Source: Halomonas llamarensis (lineage in GTDB: Bacteria > Pseudomonadota > Gammaproteobacteria > Pseudomonadales > Halomonadaceae). Taken from it: 40,189 nt of DNA. Below, piece after piece: positions 1 through 8,600 of the stretch (position 1 is the stretch's first letter; each line of letters begins with the position of its first letter). Position numbers and translations under genes: made by a program. Location: assembly GCF_023555005.1 (NCBI RefSeq), contig NZ_JAMJPJ010000032.1, forward strand, positions 1 through 40,189, written 5' to 3'. Below the pieces are notes generated by a model that was given only the letters and a program-made list of their open reading frames with translations, made no database searches and had not been told where the DNA came from.

Positions 1-1928
1 ACGACATGGATCGCCTCGCCAGCGAGACCGGCCCCGATGGCCGCGAGCAGCAGTACCGCTACGATGACGCCGGGCGACTGATCGAACGCATCGAAGCCAA
101 TCGCCCCGGCCCCGACGGCCAGCCGCTGGTGACACGTTACGACTATGACCAAGCCGGTAGACTGACGGCGCGCCACTTGCCCGCCACCGAACACGCCCCG
201 GCCAGCACGGAGCAGTACCAGTGGGGCAATACTGTTTTGGGCAACACGGGCCAGCTACTCAGCGTCACCAACGATAATGGCGAGGTGACTTTTAGCTACG
301 ACCACGCCCAGCGACTGATCGGCGAACAGCAGCAACATGCAGGAAAGAGTGGTTGGAGCTGGCAACACCAGCACACCCTCACCGCCACCGGCGCGCCAGA
401 GGCCAGCCAGTTCGGCGACCTCCCGGCGCTTAATTGGCACACCTACGGCAGCGGCCACCTGCACGGCATGAGCGCCCCCGGCCTGGATCTGGAAATCGCC
501 CTGGAACCCGATGCCCTGCACCGGGAAACCCAGCGCCGTCTCAGCACCGGTGCCAATGCGCACAACCAACCTTTAATGCTGGAGCGCGGTTACACAGAGC
601 TGGGCCAGCTGGATCACCTCACCCTGCGCAGCCCGGACACCACCAGCCAGCAAAGCTATCAGTACGACGCCCTGGGCCGGATGAGCTTCCGTAGCCTCGA
701 AGGTGACTCCGCCTCTAAGGTGATTGCTTACAGTTACGACGCTGCCGGACGCTTGATCGGCAGCCAGCACGGCGACTACGCCCACCGCTATAGCGTAGAC
801 GCGGCCGGTAATCGGTTAGAGCAGGGGGCCGACAAGCAGCAAGGACTGACGGACAACCGCCTCACCCAACTCAACGGGGCGCGCTACCGCTATGACGGCG
901 CCGGTAACCTGATCGAACGCCAACAACCCAACGGCGAACGCTTGACCCTGGGCTATGACGGCGCGAATCGCTTGGTACATCTCACTCACGCCAGCGAGCT
1001 AGGGGCAACCCGCGACGCCAGCTACCGCTACGACGGCTTAGGCCGCCGCATCAGCAAAACCGTACGCCACCCCAACGGCACCGCCACCACCACCCACTAC
1101 GGCTGGGACGGCGACCGTATCGTACGGGAAGAAACAGACGACCAGCGCACCACCGTGGTCTACGAGCCGGGCAGTTTTGTGCCCATGCTCAGAATCGACG
1201 ATACCCAACAGGGCCAGCTAGTCAGCGCCTATATCACCGACGCTCTCGGCACCCCCATGCAACTGGTCACCCCCAGCGGCCAACCCCGCTGGCTCGCCGA
1301 CCCCGACGACTGGGCAGCGGTGAAAAAACAACGCGCCGTACGCCACCTCACCCAACCGATCCGGTTCCAAGGCCAGTGGCACGACGAAGAGAGCGGGCTT
1401 TACTACAACCGTCACCGGTACTACGACCCGCAGCAAGGGCGGTATATCAGTCAGGATCCGATTGGGTTGAGAGGTGGTACGAACCTTTATGGCTACGTGA
1501 CCAATCCGACGGGGATGGTGGATCCGCTGGGGTTGAGTCCGAAATTTTCTAAAGTCTGGGTCATCGAGCAAGGTGTTTGTTATGTTGGAACAACGACTCG
1601 GGATGCTATGGAGGAACAAATAGGCGAGATCGACGATGATTGGAGAGCAGTAAACGAGCAAAACAGACAAAGCGATGAACGTTATTGCGAGCGACTAGAA
1701 CAAAATCTTTTAGCTACTACTCGCGCTAGTGATGAAGAAATCAGCCGGAGAGTTAATCGCTGTATGGATGGTAACGCACACGAAGAAAATCGCAGAAGCC
1801 TGGAGATCACAGAAGAAATACGAGGTATTAATGAAGCTAACGAACCAACAACGAGAGTGATGAAAACACTATTTGAGCATTGCGACTTCCCAGCGACACC
1901 TCCTTGGAACGGAAAAAGGTCACGTTGA
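1..1928 (+). CDS. Rhs repeat effector, 5' end outside window, with variable C-terminal tip
   Basis: The reading frame is already open at the window edge, so this is the C-terminal part of a longer Rhs protein; the ATG at 6 is internal. It carries many YD-type repeats (YDxxGR, YRYDGAGN) that build the Rhs cocoon. The conserved core ends near 1535 with RYISQDPIGL...GLYGY-like and DPLGL motifs, after which the tip is self-cleaved in known Rhs proteins. The last 128 residues (from about 1536) are an unrelated tip, AT-richer than the core, with four cysteines and no domain I can name. Rhs proteins are delivered by type VI secretion with VgrG, and a VgrG-type gene lies downstream. The next gene starts 2 bp after the stop and encodes an exported protein, the usual place of the immunity gene. 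That suggests the tip acts in the periplasm. The Rhs call is secure; the tip activity is unknown. Confidence 0.93.
   Translation, partial: DMDRLASETGPDGREQQYRYDDAGRLIERIEANRPGPDGQPLVTRYDYDQAGRLTARHLPATEHAPASTEQYQWGNTVLGNTGQLLSVTNDNGEVTFSYDHAQRLIGEQQQHAGKSGWSWQHQHTLTATGAPEASQFGDLPALNWHTYGSGHLHGMSAPGLDLEIALEPDALHRETQRRLSTGANAHNQPLMLERGYTELGQLDHLTLRSPDTTSQQSYQYDALGRMSFRSLEGDSASKVIAYSYDAAGRLIGSQHGDYAHRYSVDAAGNRLEQGADKQQGLTDNRLTQLNGARYRYDGAGNLIERQQPNGERLTLGYDGANRLVHLTHASELGATRDASYRYDGLGRRISKTVRHPNGTATTTHYGWDGDRIVREETDDQRTTVVYEPGSFVPMLRIDDTQQGQLVSAYITDALGTPMQLVTPSGQPRWLADPDDWAAVKKQRAVRHLTQPIRFQGQWHDEESGLYYNRHRYYDPQQGRYISQDPIGLRGGTNLYGYVTNPTGMVDPLGLSPKFSKVWVIEQGVCYVGTTTRDAMEEQIGEIDDDWRAVNEQNRQSDERYCERLEQNLLATTRASDEEISRRVNRCMDGNAHEENRRSLEITEEIRGINEANEPTTRVMKTLFEHCDFPATPPWNGKRSR
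249..1535 (+). repeat. Rhs core duplication, copy A
   Basis: This stretch is repeated at 6049-7323 with very high identity, including long runs with no difference (for example the segment around 640-770 against 6420-6550). Homology starts at a Gly-Gln-Leu codon run and stops exactly after the DPLGL codons, where the tips diverge. Copy A is 12 bases longer. It has 21 bases that copy B lacks (encoding a VTFSYDH segment) and lacks 9 bases that copy B has. Confidence 0.9.
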
Positions 1929-1930
1929 TT

Positions 1931-3085
1931 ATGTTGAATAAACATACCTGTGCAGTCTTGATAGCTACTGTTTTCTGCTGGCCTCTATTGGCATCGGGGG
2001 TAGAAAACCAAAACGAAGAACCAATCATAAACTGGGTTTTTGAAGCGCCATCAAGCTATACAAAAGAAGAATTTTTAAGTGTAGGTCTCAGTGGAGACGG
2101 TAACCCTATACAGTCTCCTATAATAGTGTCCGATGGCATGGTCTTTTTCTCGACATATGAAGGGACACTGTATGCCGTTGATGAGCATGATGGTTCACTA
2201 ATATGGTCATCGGACGTATTTGACGAACGTGGCAGCAATATAGCACTAAATGAAAGTCTAATTTTTTTTGGAGAGGGGTTAATAACCGAATCATCTCGCA
2301 CATATGGAGGTAAAGTCGTTGCTCTAAACAAGCACACAGGGGAGGAGGTTTGGTCATATAGTACAGATGCTTTTTCTGGAATTTGGGGCATCACAACACA
2401 CGCTGGTAACGTTTTTTTTTCAACCAGAAATGAAGTTTACGCAGTAGATGCCTTGTCAGGAGAGGAGCGTTGGCAACTTTCTCCTGTCGATTTTTTTGGG
2501 GGGCTTTCCTCTAAAGACGGGTTAGTTTATTTCCAAGAGCGCACCACCGATGTCTATGCATTGGATGCAGTGTCAGGGGAAATTATTTTTTCCTACAAGA
2601 GCGACGTCGAAGCTAACTACAATCCTGGTGGGGTGGCTATAGCACTTCATGAAGACAATTTTATTTTCACCTCAGGCAATCGGGAGGAACCTTTTATTTA
2701 CTCCTATAGCATTGATGGAACAAAAAACTGGGAAGCTCCCTTACATGGTATCTCTCGCTCTTCTGTCGTAGTGGATGATTGCTGCATCTTTCTGGGTACT
2801 GAAAAGGGCCAGGAGAGCAGCTTTCACTCCCTAGACTTGAACTCAGGAAAAAGCATATGGAGCCATGATAACGAAGGATTTGTTCGGCATACTCCCTTAA
2901 TTCACGGCGGGAGGGTTTATCTTTCATATGCCGGGAATAGGGTCGTTGCGATGCACCGAGCGGATGGCCGATTAGCGTGGTCCTTTGAGATTGAAGGAGA
3001 CGTATTTACGCCAATCGTTTCGTCGTCAAATGGCCTTTTATTTGGCACGTTTGAAGGGGCCGTATATTCAATCAAGGAGCCGTAA
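1931..3085 (+). CDS. exported PQQ-like beta-propeller protein, candidate immunity protein
   Basis: 384 residues. I place the start at ATG 1931, 2 bp after the rhs stop, because the product then begins with a Sec signal peptide (MLNKHTCAVLIATVFCWPLL) and cleavage after about residue 25. The mature part consists of PQQ/WD-like propeller blades: repeated pairs of the type VYAVDxxSGEExW, for example YAVDEHDGSLIW, VVALNKHTGEEVW, VYAVDALSGEERW and VYALDAVSGEIIF. There are roughly seven blades, as in BamB-like and PQQ-like folds. I see no quinoprotein catalytic domain, so a dehydrogenase is unlikely. The gene is clearly AT-richer than the Rhs core, like the rhs tip in front of it, as expected if tip and partner moved together. 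Position and signal peptide suggest a periplasmic immunity protein for the first Rhs tip; this is inference. The alternative is an unrelated exported propeller protein. Confidence 0.8.
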   Translation: MLNKHTCAVLIATVFCWPLLASGVENQNEEPIINWVFEAPSSYTKEEFLSVGLSGDGNPIQSPIIVSDGMVFFSTYEGTLYAVDEHDGSLIWSSDVFDERGSNIALNESLIFFGEGLITESSRTYGGKVVALNKHTGEEVWSYSTDAFSGIWGITTHAGNVFFSTRNEVYAVDALSGEERWQLSPVDFFGGLSSKDGLVYFQERTTDVYALDAVSGEIIFSYKSDVEANYNPGGVAIALHEDNFIFTSGNREEPFIYSYSIDGTKNWEAPLHGISRSSVVVDDCCIFLGTEKGQESSFHSLDLNSGKSIWSHDNEGFVRHTPLIHGGRVYLSYAGNRVVAMHRADGRLAWSFEIEGDVFTPIVSSSNGLLFGTFEGAVYSIKEP

Positions 3086-3181
3086 AACGTTGACTCATCA
3101 CCGTTAAGTTTATCATTTGCCTACTGATTTAAGCCAAGGTATGGCCTCCCAAAAAGCTGCAGCCATGACAGTAGCGAGCAG

Positions 3182-5137
3182 ATGACCCGCTATTATAACG
3201 AGCTGGTGATCATGCCCAAGGCGCAGATCTTCCGCCCGGTGCCCAATCCCAAGCCGCGTGTCGACGGCCCCCAGGTTGCCTTTGTGGTGGGGCCGGAAGG
3301 CGAAGAGATTTACTGCGACGAGTACGGCCGGGTCAAGGTGCAGTTCCCCTGGGATCGCTACGCCGAACCCAACGAGACCGCCAGCTGCTGGGCCGGCGGC
3401 GGCTACGGCAGCATGGCGATCCCGCGGATCGGCCATGAGGTGATAATTTCACATTTGGAGGCTGACCCGGACCAGCCGCTGATCACCGGGCGCACCTATC
3501 ACGCGTCCAATACACCGCCTTATCCGCTCCCGGAACACAAGACCCGCACGGTGATCCGCACCCAGAGCCATAAATCGGCCGGCTTTAACGAACTGCGTTT
3601 TGAGGACGCCACCGACCAAGAGCAGATCTGGCTCCACGCCCAGAAAGACCTGGAGCTGCTGACGCTTAACGACCGCACCGAGGAGATCAAACGCGACAGC
3701 CACCTCAAGGTGCACAACGACCGCATCAGCGAGATCGATAACGACGAGCATCACACGGTACACCGCCACCGCTTTGAGCACACCGAAGGCGCCCAGCATT
3801 TAAGCGTGGAAGGCACCCTGCATATGCGCGCCGGAGAGGCTTGGCTAAGCGAAACTGGTCAGGAACTGCATATCAAATCGGGGCAAAAAGCGGTACTTGA
3901 AGCCGACGGTGAAATCACCCTAAAAGCCGGTGGCAGCTTTATCAAGATTAACGCCAGCGGCATTACCATCGTCGGCCCCCAAGTCAAAATCAATGCCGGT
4001 GGCAGCCCCGGTAATGGCAGTGGACAAACCGCCGTATCCCCACGGTTAGCAGGCGAGGCAGCACTGGAGGTCAGCGATAACGCCACCCTAGAACCACACC
4101 AAGATCCACTGCTTGAAAGTGCAGCCATTGCAGCAGCCGCCTGGATGGCAAGTCAGAATCAAGCAGAGCAGGAAGTAGACCCAAGCGCCAATATGGAAAG
4201 CGATGTAGAAGCACAGATGGAAAGCGAGACCGAAGCCGCGCTTCGCGAAAAAGCCCAGCGGTGGCAGTGCCGCCGGGAGCAAATAACCGCCGCGCGACAG
4301 AAAGCCAACCGTTTGTCTAAATACAGTGACCAGCGCGCGCACCTGTTAGCGACCGCAGAACGCTTTGAGCGCGATAACCTCGCCGTTGAGCATGCAAGAC
4401 TGGCACAGCATGTGTACGGCCCAAGTCAGCCCGCGCCCATTGGGTGGGGTGATGCAAGTATGGGCCAAAATATTCTTGCTGATATGGAAATAGATCCAGA
4501 CATGTTAAAACCAAAAGGAAGTGAATTCGGAGCTGGCCTTTACATGCCCGTTCCTGAAGTGTTTGGCGATGCTATTAACCCCACCCTGGCGTTTAAAGGC
4601 ACAAACATGACCTCCTGGGAAGATTGGAAAAATAATGCGCAACAGGCTTTTGATACTCACTCTGAATATTATGAGAACGCCGTCGAATTAGGCCGCAATA
4701 TTGATAGGTCAGGTGCCAAGGTGGATATGAGTGGCCACTCGCTGGGCGGTGGTATGGCATCTGCTGCTTCGCGGGCTAGCGGCATGGATGCCACCACCTT
4801 TAACTCAGCTGGCTTAAACCCGAAAACCGTTGAGCGGTATGGGGGCACCCTGCATATTCCTGAGCAAGAAAATATTGCCGCCTACCGCGTAAGAGGAGAA
4901 GTTCTAACCAATATGCAGGAACAAAATTCGGGGGTTGCGACACTTGGCATTGCCGGGTGGGGCCAACAACAGCTCGCAAAAAACTTACCTGACGCGGCAG
5001 GCACCCCTTATGAATTACCGGGACGCGGCATCAACCGTATAGATCGCCATAGCATGACGCAAGTGATTGACGGTCTGGAAGCTGAGAAAGCCTTTGATCA
5101 ACGCCACCTTGCCGAAGCAACGGGGCGCTATTGCTAG
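3182..5137 (+). CDS. N-terminally truncated VgrG fused to a class 3-type lipase domain
   Basis: 651 residues. Residues 15-280 match the second half of VgrG: the [19 protein letters not shown] motif, [27 protein letters not shown], and a C-terminal beta-helix-like stretch ending near INAGG. The gp27-like N-terminal half (several hundred residues in full VgrG) is absent; the frame upstream is closed by a stop at 3125. Family members normally have about seven residues (of the VRVSQGW type) between the CW and AGG parts near residue 70; here they are missing. Residues 300-400 are a charged linker. Residues 400-651 look like an alpha/beta hydrolase with nucleophile elbow GHSLGG (Ser520) and a plausible catalytic His623 in an RIDRHSM context. 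The product is probably a phospholipase effector carried on a VgrG spike piece. With half the spike gone, it may be an orphan effector cassette. Start choice is uncertain because the ribosome site is weak. Confidence 0.85.
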   Translation: MTRYYNELVIMPKAQIFRPVPNPKPRVDGPQVAFVVGPEGEEIYCDEYGRVKVQFPWDRYAEPNETASCWAGGGYGSMAIPRIGHEVIISHLEADPDQPLITGRTYHASNTPPYPLPEHKTRTVIRTQSHKSAGFNELRFEDATDQEQIWLHAQKDLELLTLNDRTEEIKRDSHLKVHNDRISEIDNDEHHTVHRHRFEHTEGAQHLSVEGTLHMRAGEAWLSETGQELHIKSGQKAVLEADGEITLKAGGSFIKINASGITIVGPQVKINAGGSPGNGSGQTAVSPRLAGEAALEVSDNATLEPHQDPLLESAAIAAAAWMASQNQAEQEVDPSANMESDVEAQMESETEAALREKAQRWQCRREQITAARQKANRLSKYSDQRAHLLATAERFERDNLAVEHARLAQHVYGPSQPAPIGWGDASMGQNILADMEIDPDMLKPKGSEFGAGLYMPVPEVFGDAINPTLAFKGTNMTSWEDWKNNAQQAFDTHSEYYENAVELGRNIDRSGAKVDMSGHSLGGGMASAASRASGMDATTFNSAGLNPKTVERYGGTLHIPEQENIAAYRVRGEVLTNMQEQNSGVATLGIAGWGQQQLAKNLPDAAGTPYELPGRGINRIDRHSMTQVIDGLEAEKAFDQRHLAEATGRYC

Positions 5138-5154
5138 CCGCCAAAGGGTACTTT

Positions 5155-6021
5155 ATGCGGATCACGCACACGCTATTATTTTGCATGCGAATTTTAATCG
5201 TACTATTGGCAGGGCTACTGATCACGGGTTGCCAACCCTCTGAAGGAGTTTCTATGTCTCGCTCGTATACTGCCAGTGAATTTTTTACCGGCCCTCAGCT
5301 CGAAATGGCTAAAGCCATAGAACGCAATGATATGACCGCTCTTCGCCAAGGAGCTGAGCAAGGCATTGACCTCCATGCCCGCGGCGATAAACAGATCACC
5401 CTGATGTGGTTTGCGCTGCTGCAGGAGAATACCGATGCCGTTCGAACACTGGTTGAGCTCGGTGTTCATCCTGATGAGGGGGGGCATGAAGGTAGCGGAA
5501 CGCCTATACACTTTGCTCTGAGATCATCGGATACCCGCTACCTGGAAGCCATGCTGGATGGTGGTCTATCGCCTAACGTTGGTGCCCTCAACTCTAGGGA
5601 ACCTAACCCTTTTGAAAGAAGCAGTCCATTACTTTTTAGCGCAATTACCATGGGGACGCTCAACCACGTGAAGTTGTTAGTGCAGCACGGTGCGAATATT
5701 CACTTTCGAAAGCGTGATGGCCTAGGCTCCAGTATCTTTGACCATAGTACCCTTGGCACCAAGCCTGAAATAGCCATTTATCTTCTTGAGCAAGGGGCAG
5801 AACCCAATCCTCGTATGGAAAATGGCGTGACCACGGCCTGGGGAGTTCATAGAGTGCTTCAACGGCTTCAGCCAAGTCCGGTTCGTGATAAATTTCTTGA
5901 GCTACGCGATATGATGGTCGAACGCGGCGTTGAATTTCCGCCACCTTCGCCGATCGAAGTCCGCGAACAGATGCGTGCTGAAGGCTTAACGCCACGAGTA
6001 CCGCCAGGGCATGATCATTAA
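5155..6021 (+). CDS. ankyrin-repeat lipoprotein, candidate lipase immunity protein
   Basis: 288 residues from ATG 5155, preceded by AAAGGG at good spacing; a TTG at 5131 would overlap the vgrG end and only adds residues before the signal. The N-terminus is a lipoprotein signal with lipobox LITGC (cysteine about residue 26), so the protein should be membrane-anchored facing the periplasm. The body has ankyrin-like repeats: LHARGDKQITLMWFALLQEN, GTPIHFALRSSDTRYLEAML, and LNHVKLLVQHGANIHFRKRDG. It starts 17 bp after the VgrG-lipase stop. Proteins of this kind are common partners of type VI lipases, which they neutralise in the periplasm. Here that role is inferred from position, anchor and repeats. 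The stop codon lies about 25 bp before the second Rhs homology begins. Confidence 0.82.
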   Translation: MRITHTLLFCMRILIVLLAGLLITGCQPSEGVSMSRSYTASEFFTGPQLEMAKAIERNDMTALRQGAEQGIDLHARGDKQITLMWFALLQENTDAVRTLVELGVHPDEGGHEGSGTPIHFALRSSDTRYLEAMLDGGLSPNVGALNSREPNPFERSSPLLFSAITMGTLNHVKLLVQHGANIHFRKRDGLGSSIFDHSTLGTKPEIAIYLLEQGAEPNPRMENGVTTAWGVHRVLQRLQPSPVRDKFLELRDMMVERGVEFPPPSPIEVREQMRAEGLTPRVPPGHDH

Positions 6022-6048
6022 TCATTTCCTCCGTTGGGTCGGTGAAAG

Positions 6049-7323
6049 GGTCAGCTCATCAGCATTACCAACAACTACGGCGAAGCCCAGCGATTAATCG
6101 GCGAACAGCAGCAACATGCGGGCCTAGCAGGTGAGAGTGGCTGGCAGTGGCACCACCAGCACACCCTCACCGCCACCGGCGCCCCCGAAGCCAGTCAGTT
6201 CGGCGACCTATCCGCGCTTAACTGGCACACCTACGGCAGCGGCCACCTGCACGGCATGAGCGCCCCTGGCCTGGATCTTGAGATTGCCCTAGAACCCGAT
6301 GCCCTGCACCGGGAGGCCCAGCGCCGCCTGAGCACCCGCGCCAATGCGCATAACCAACCATTAAGGCTGGAACGGGGTTACACCCATCTCGGCCAGCTGG
6401 ATCACCTCACCCTGCGCAGCCCGGACACCACCAGCCAGCAAAGCTATCAGTACGACGCCCTGGGCCGGATGAGCTTCCGTAGCCTCGAAGGTGACTCCGC
6501 CTCTAAGGTGATTGCTTACAGTTACGACGCTGCCGGACGCTTGATCGGCAGCCAGCACGGCGATCATGCCCACCGCTATAGCGTAGACGCGGCCGGTAAT
6601 CGGTTAGAGCAGGGTGTCGACAAGCAGCAAGGACTGACGGACAACCGCCTCACCCAACTCAACGGGGCGCGCTACCGCTATGACGGCGCAGGCAACTTGA
6701 TCGAACGCCAACAACCCAACGGCGAACGCTTGACCCTGGGCTATGACGGCGCGAATCGCTTGGTACATCTCACTCACGCCAGCGAGCTAGGGGCAACCCG
6801 CGACGCCAGCTACCGCTACGACGGCTTAGGCCGCCGCATCAGCAAAACCGTACGCCACCCCAACGGCACCAAAGCCACCACCCACTACGGCTGGGACGGT
6901 GATCGCATCGTACGGGAAGAAACCGAGAACCAGCGCACTACCGTGGTCTACGAGCCGGGGAGTTTTGTGCCCATGCTGCGCATCGACGATACCCAACAGG
7001 GCCAGCTAGTCAGCGCCTATATCACCGACGCTCTCGGCACCCCCATGCAACTGGTCACCCCCAGCGGCCAACCCCGCTGGCTCGCCGACCCCGACGACTG
7101 GGCAGCGGTCAAAAAGCAGCGTGCCGTACGCAACCTCACACAACCGATCCGGTTCCAGGGTCAATGGCACGACGAAGAGTCAGGGCTCTACTACAACCGT
7201 CACCGTTATTACGACCCGCAGCAGGGTCGGTATATCAGTCAGGATCCGATTGGGCTCAACGGTGGTACGAACTTGTATGGTTATGTGACCAACCCGACGG
7301 GGATGGTGGATCCGTTGGGGTTG
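6049..7323 (+). repeat. Rhs core duplication, copy B
   Basis: This is the second copy of the segment at 249-1535. The same frame is open from 6046, just after an in-frame TGA at 6043-6045, but there is no ATG before 6256. The homologous block therefore begins abruptly inside the core, without the N-terminal parts or a proper start. It ends after the DPLGL codons, as copy A does. Confidence 0.9.
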
Positions 7324-7737
7324 TTAGCTTGCTTCGGATTATGCATTGCTGGAGCAGTAGTTGGGGGGACTGCTGTAGTTAACTGGACAAGAAATTATTG
7401 GAATGAGCCTGTTTCAGATATTACTGATGTTAAAGATTGTACGGAGTTAAAACCGGAAGAGTCAATCTATCATCGCATGGGTGAAGGCAATGATGGAAAT
7501 CGAAAATTTGTTTCCCCAAATGGCCGTAGTGAAGCAGTTTTTGATTGTAATGACGACCTTGTGACCGGTCCGGCTAATGCGGGAACTTATAACTTTTTTG
7601 GCCCACGTTTCATGGGCGGAGTTCCACATGGTGTTGCAGATGTACTTCCATACTATATGTTTAGAACTTCACCGTCAGACATGTTTAACCTACAGCGCTT
7701 CACAACCACGTACGATCATTTAACACAGGGAAAATAA
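6256..7737 (+). CDS. orphan Rhs core fragment with a second variable tip
   Basis: 493 residues from the first in-frame ATG; homology to the first Rhs already starts at 6049, so this may be a gene fragment with no natural start. The core part is almost the same as in the first Rhs, up to DPLGL near 7320. The tip (about 138 residues) is different. It opens with a hydrophobic stretch (GLCIAGAVVGGTAVV) and then has a YHRMGEGNDGNRKFVSPNGR and EAVFD...NLxTxPxNxGTYNFFGP type region followed by HGVADVLPYYMF. I recall similar segments at the ends of other polymorphic toxins but cannot assign an activity. A lipoprotein gene follows after 3 bp. The arrangement resembles the orphan Rhs tip modules known from enterobacteria, which can recombine into the main rhs gene through the shared core. 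Whether this copy is expressed on its own is unclear. Confidence 0.85.
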   Translation: MSAPGLDLEIALEPDALHREAQRRLSTRANAHNQPLRLERGYTHLGQLDHLTLRSPDTTSQQSYQYDALGRMSFRSLEGDSASKVIAYSYDAAGRLIGSQHGDHAHRYSVDAAGNRLEQGVDKQQGLTDNRLTQLNGARYRYDGAGNLIERQQPNGERLTLGYDGANRLVHLTHASELGATRDASYRYDGLGRRISKTVRHPNGTKATTHYGWDGDRIVREETENQRTTVVYEPGSFVPMLRIDDTQQGQLVSAYITDALGTPMQLVTPSGQPRWLADPDDWAAVKKQRAVRNLTQPIRFQGQWHDEESGLYYNRHRYYDPQQGRYISQDPIGLNGGTNLYGYVTNPTGMVDPLGLLACFGLCIAGAVVGGTAVVNWTRNYWNEPVSDITDVKDCTELKPEESIYHRMGEGNDGNRKFVSPNGRSEAVFDCNDDLVTGPANAGTYNFFGPRFMGGVPHGVADVLPYYMFRTSPSDMFNLQRFTTTYDHLTQGK

Positions 7738-7740
7738 TCA

Positions 7741-8268
7741 ATGCTAAAATCAAAAAACTTAACGCTCCTGTTATTGGTGATTTTCACGTGTCTAGGGTGC
7801 AACATGAAAACATATAAAAATTATGAATTTACAGAACCTGAGATTCACCTAAATACTGGTTTTATACATGCAAAGTTGCGCGGCACAGTGGAAAACATCG
7901 ACAATGAAACTGGCATATACCACGCCCCATATGAAATGCTGCTTTGGTTTTCTTCTTCCACCGAACAGGACAGTAGCTGTTTAGTAAACGTGAATTCAAT
8001 AGTTTTAAAAAACTTAGAAACCGAAGAGACTTTATTGATCTCAGAAAATTCTGAAACCACATTTAGGGAAGGGTCGGATGGTGTGTATACGGCATACTTC
8101 AATTATAAGAACTTAAACATACAGCACAATGATCATGAGTTAGCATTCTCGTACTCTTTTAGCAAAGATTGTGGGTTTGATCAGACATCGACTCCCGTCA
8201 GCATGATTTTTAAAAAACAGTATAGCGAAAGAAACATTTCTTTTTGGGATACGCTAATGGGCATTTGA
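7741..8268 (+). CDS. small lipoprotein, candidate immunity to the second Rhs tip
   Basis: 175 residues, starting 3 bp after the orphan rhs stop. The N-terminus is a lipoprotein signal with lipobox CLGC (cysteine at residue 20, context FTCLGCNMK). The mature part is mostly beta-strand-like, with two cysteines that could pair (in SSCLVN and KDCGFD) and no family I recognise. The gene is strongly AT-rich compared with the Rhs core, like the tip before it. Lipidation plus immediate linkage point to an envelope-located immunity protein against the second Rhs tip; this is inference from context. Confidence 0.75.
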   Translation: MLKSKNLTLLLLVIFTCLGCNMKTYKNYEFTEPEIHLNTGFIHAKLRGTVENIDNETGIYHAPYEMLLWFSSSTEQDSSCLVNVNSIVLKNLETEETLLISENSETTFREGSDGVYTAYFNYKNLNIQHNDHELAFSYSFSKDCGFDQTSTPVSMIFKKQYSERNISFWDTLMGI

Positions 8269-8509
8269 TTCGGAATTCAAGCAATAATCACAACATGGAT
8301 GCAGCCCCCTTCACATTCACAGAAGAAGAGCGCTAGCTGCCTCGTCATTGATTGTGATACAGAGGAAATGAAGTGGCGCTATGCAATAGCGGAGCGAAGG
8401 TATAATAGCCGATGGTCATTTGTATTTTGGTAATAGTGCCACTCATCCATATGTATTGGAGTAGCCGCATAGTAATGCGTGTATAGATCTTCAGCACTGT
8501 AAATGATTA
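8269..8509. other. intergenic stretch between effector island and IS66 element
   Basis: No gene is recognised here. There are only short open stretches with stops in all frames and no convincing ribosome site. It may contain debris of a further immunity or tip gene, but I cannot identify any. It ends at the left inverted repeat of the IS66 element. Confidence 0.5.
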
Positions 8510-8522
8510 GTAACTATTCAGC
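8510..8522 (+). repeat. IS66 left inverted repeat
   Basis: GTAACTATTCAGC. It matches the reverse complement of the right end at 10042-10054 (GTAACTGTTCAGC) in 12 of 13 positions. Confidence 0.75.
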
Positions 8523-8600
8523 ATGTTCTAAGCTTTACTCGCCAACCTGCTGTTTCCTCTGGCATAGTAGTGCCATTCGGCAACTTTCTCATCCGGTGAC

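Noticed and set aside
1536..1928. GIY-YIG-like nuclease in the first Rhs tip
   Set aside because: CYVGTTTR recalls the family start, but the conserved downstream Arg and Glu pattern is not visible.
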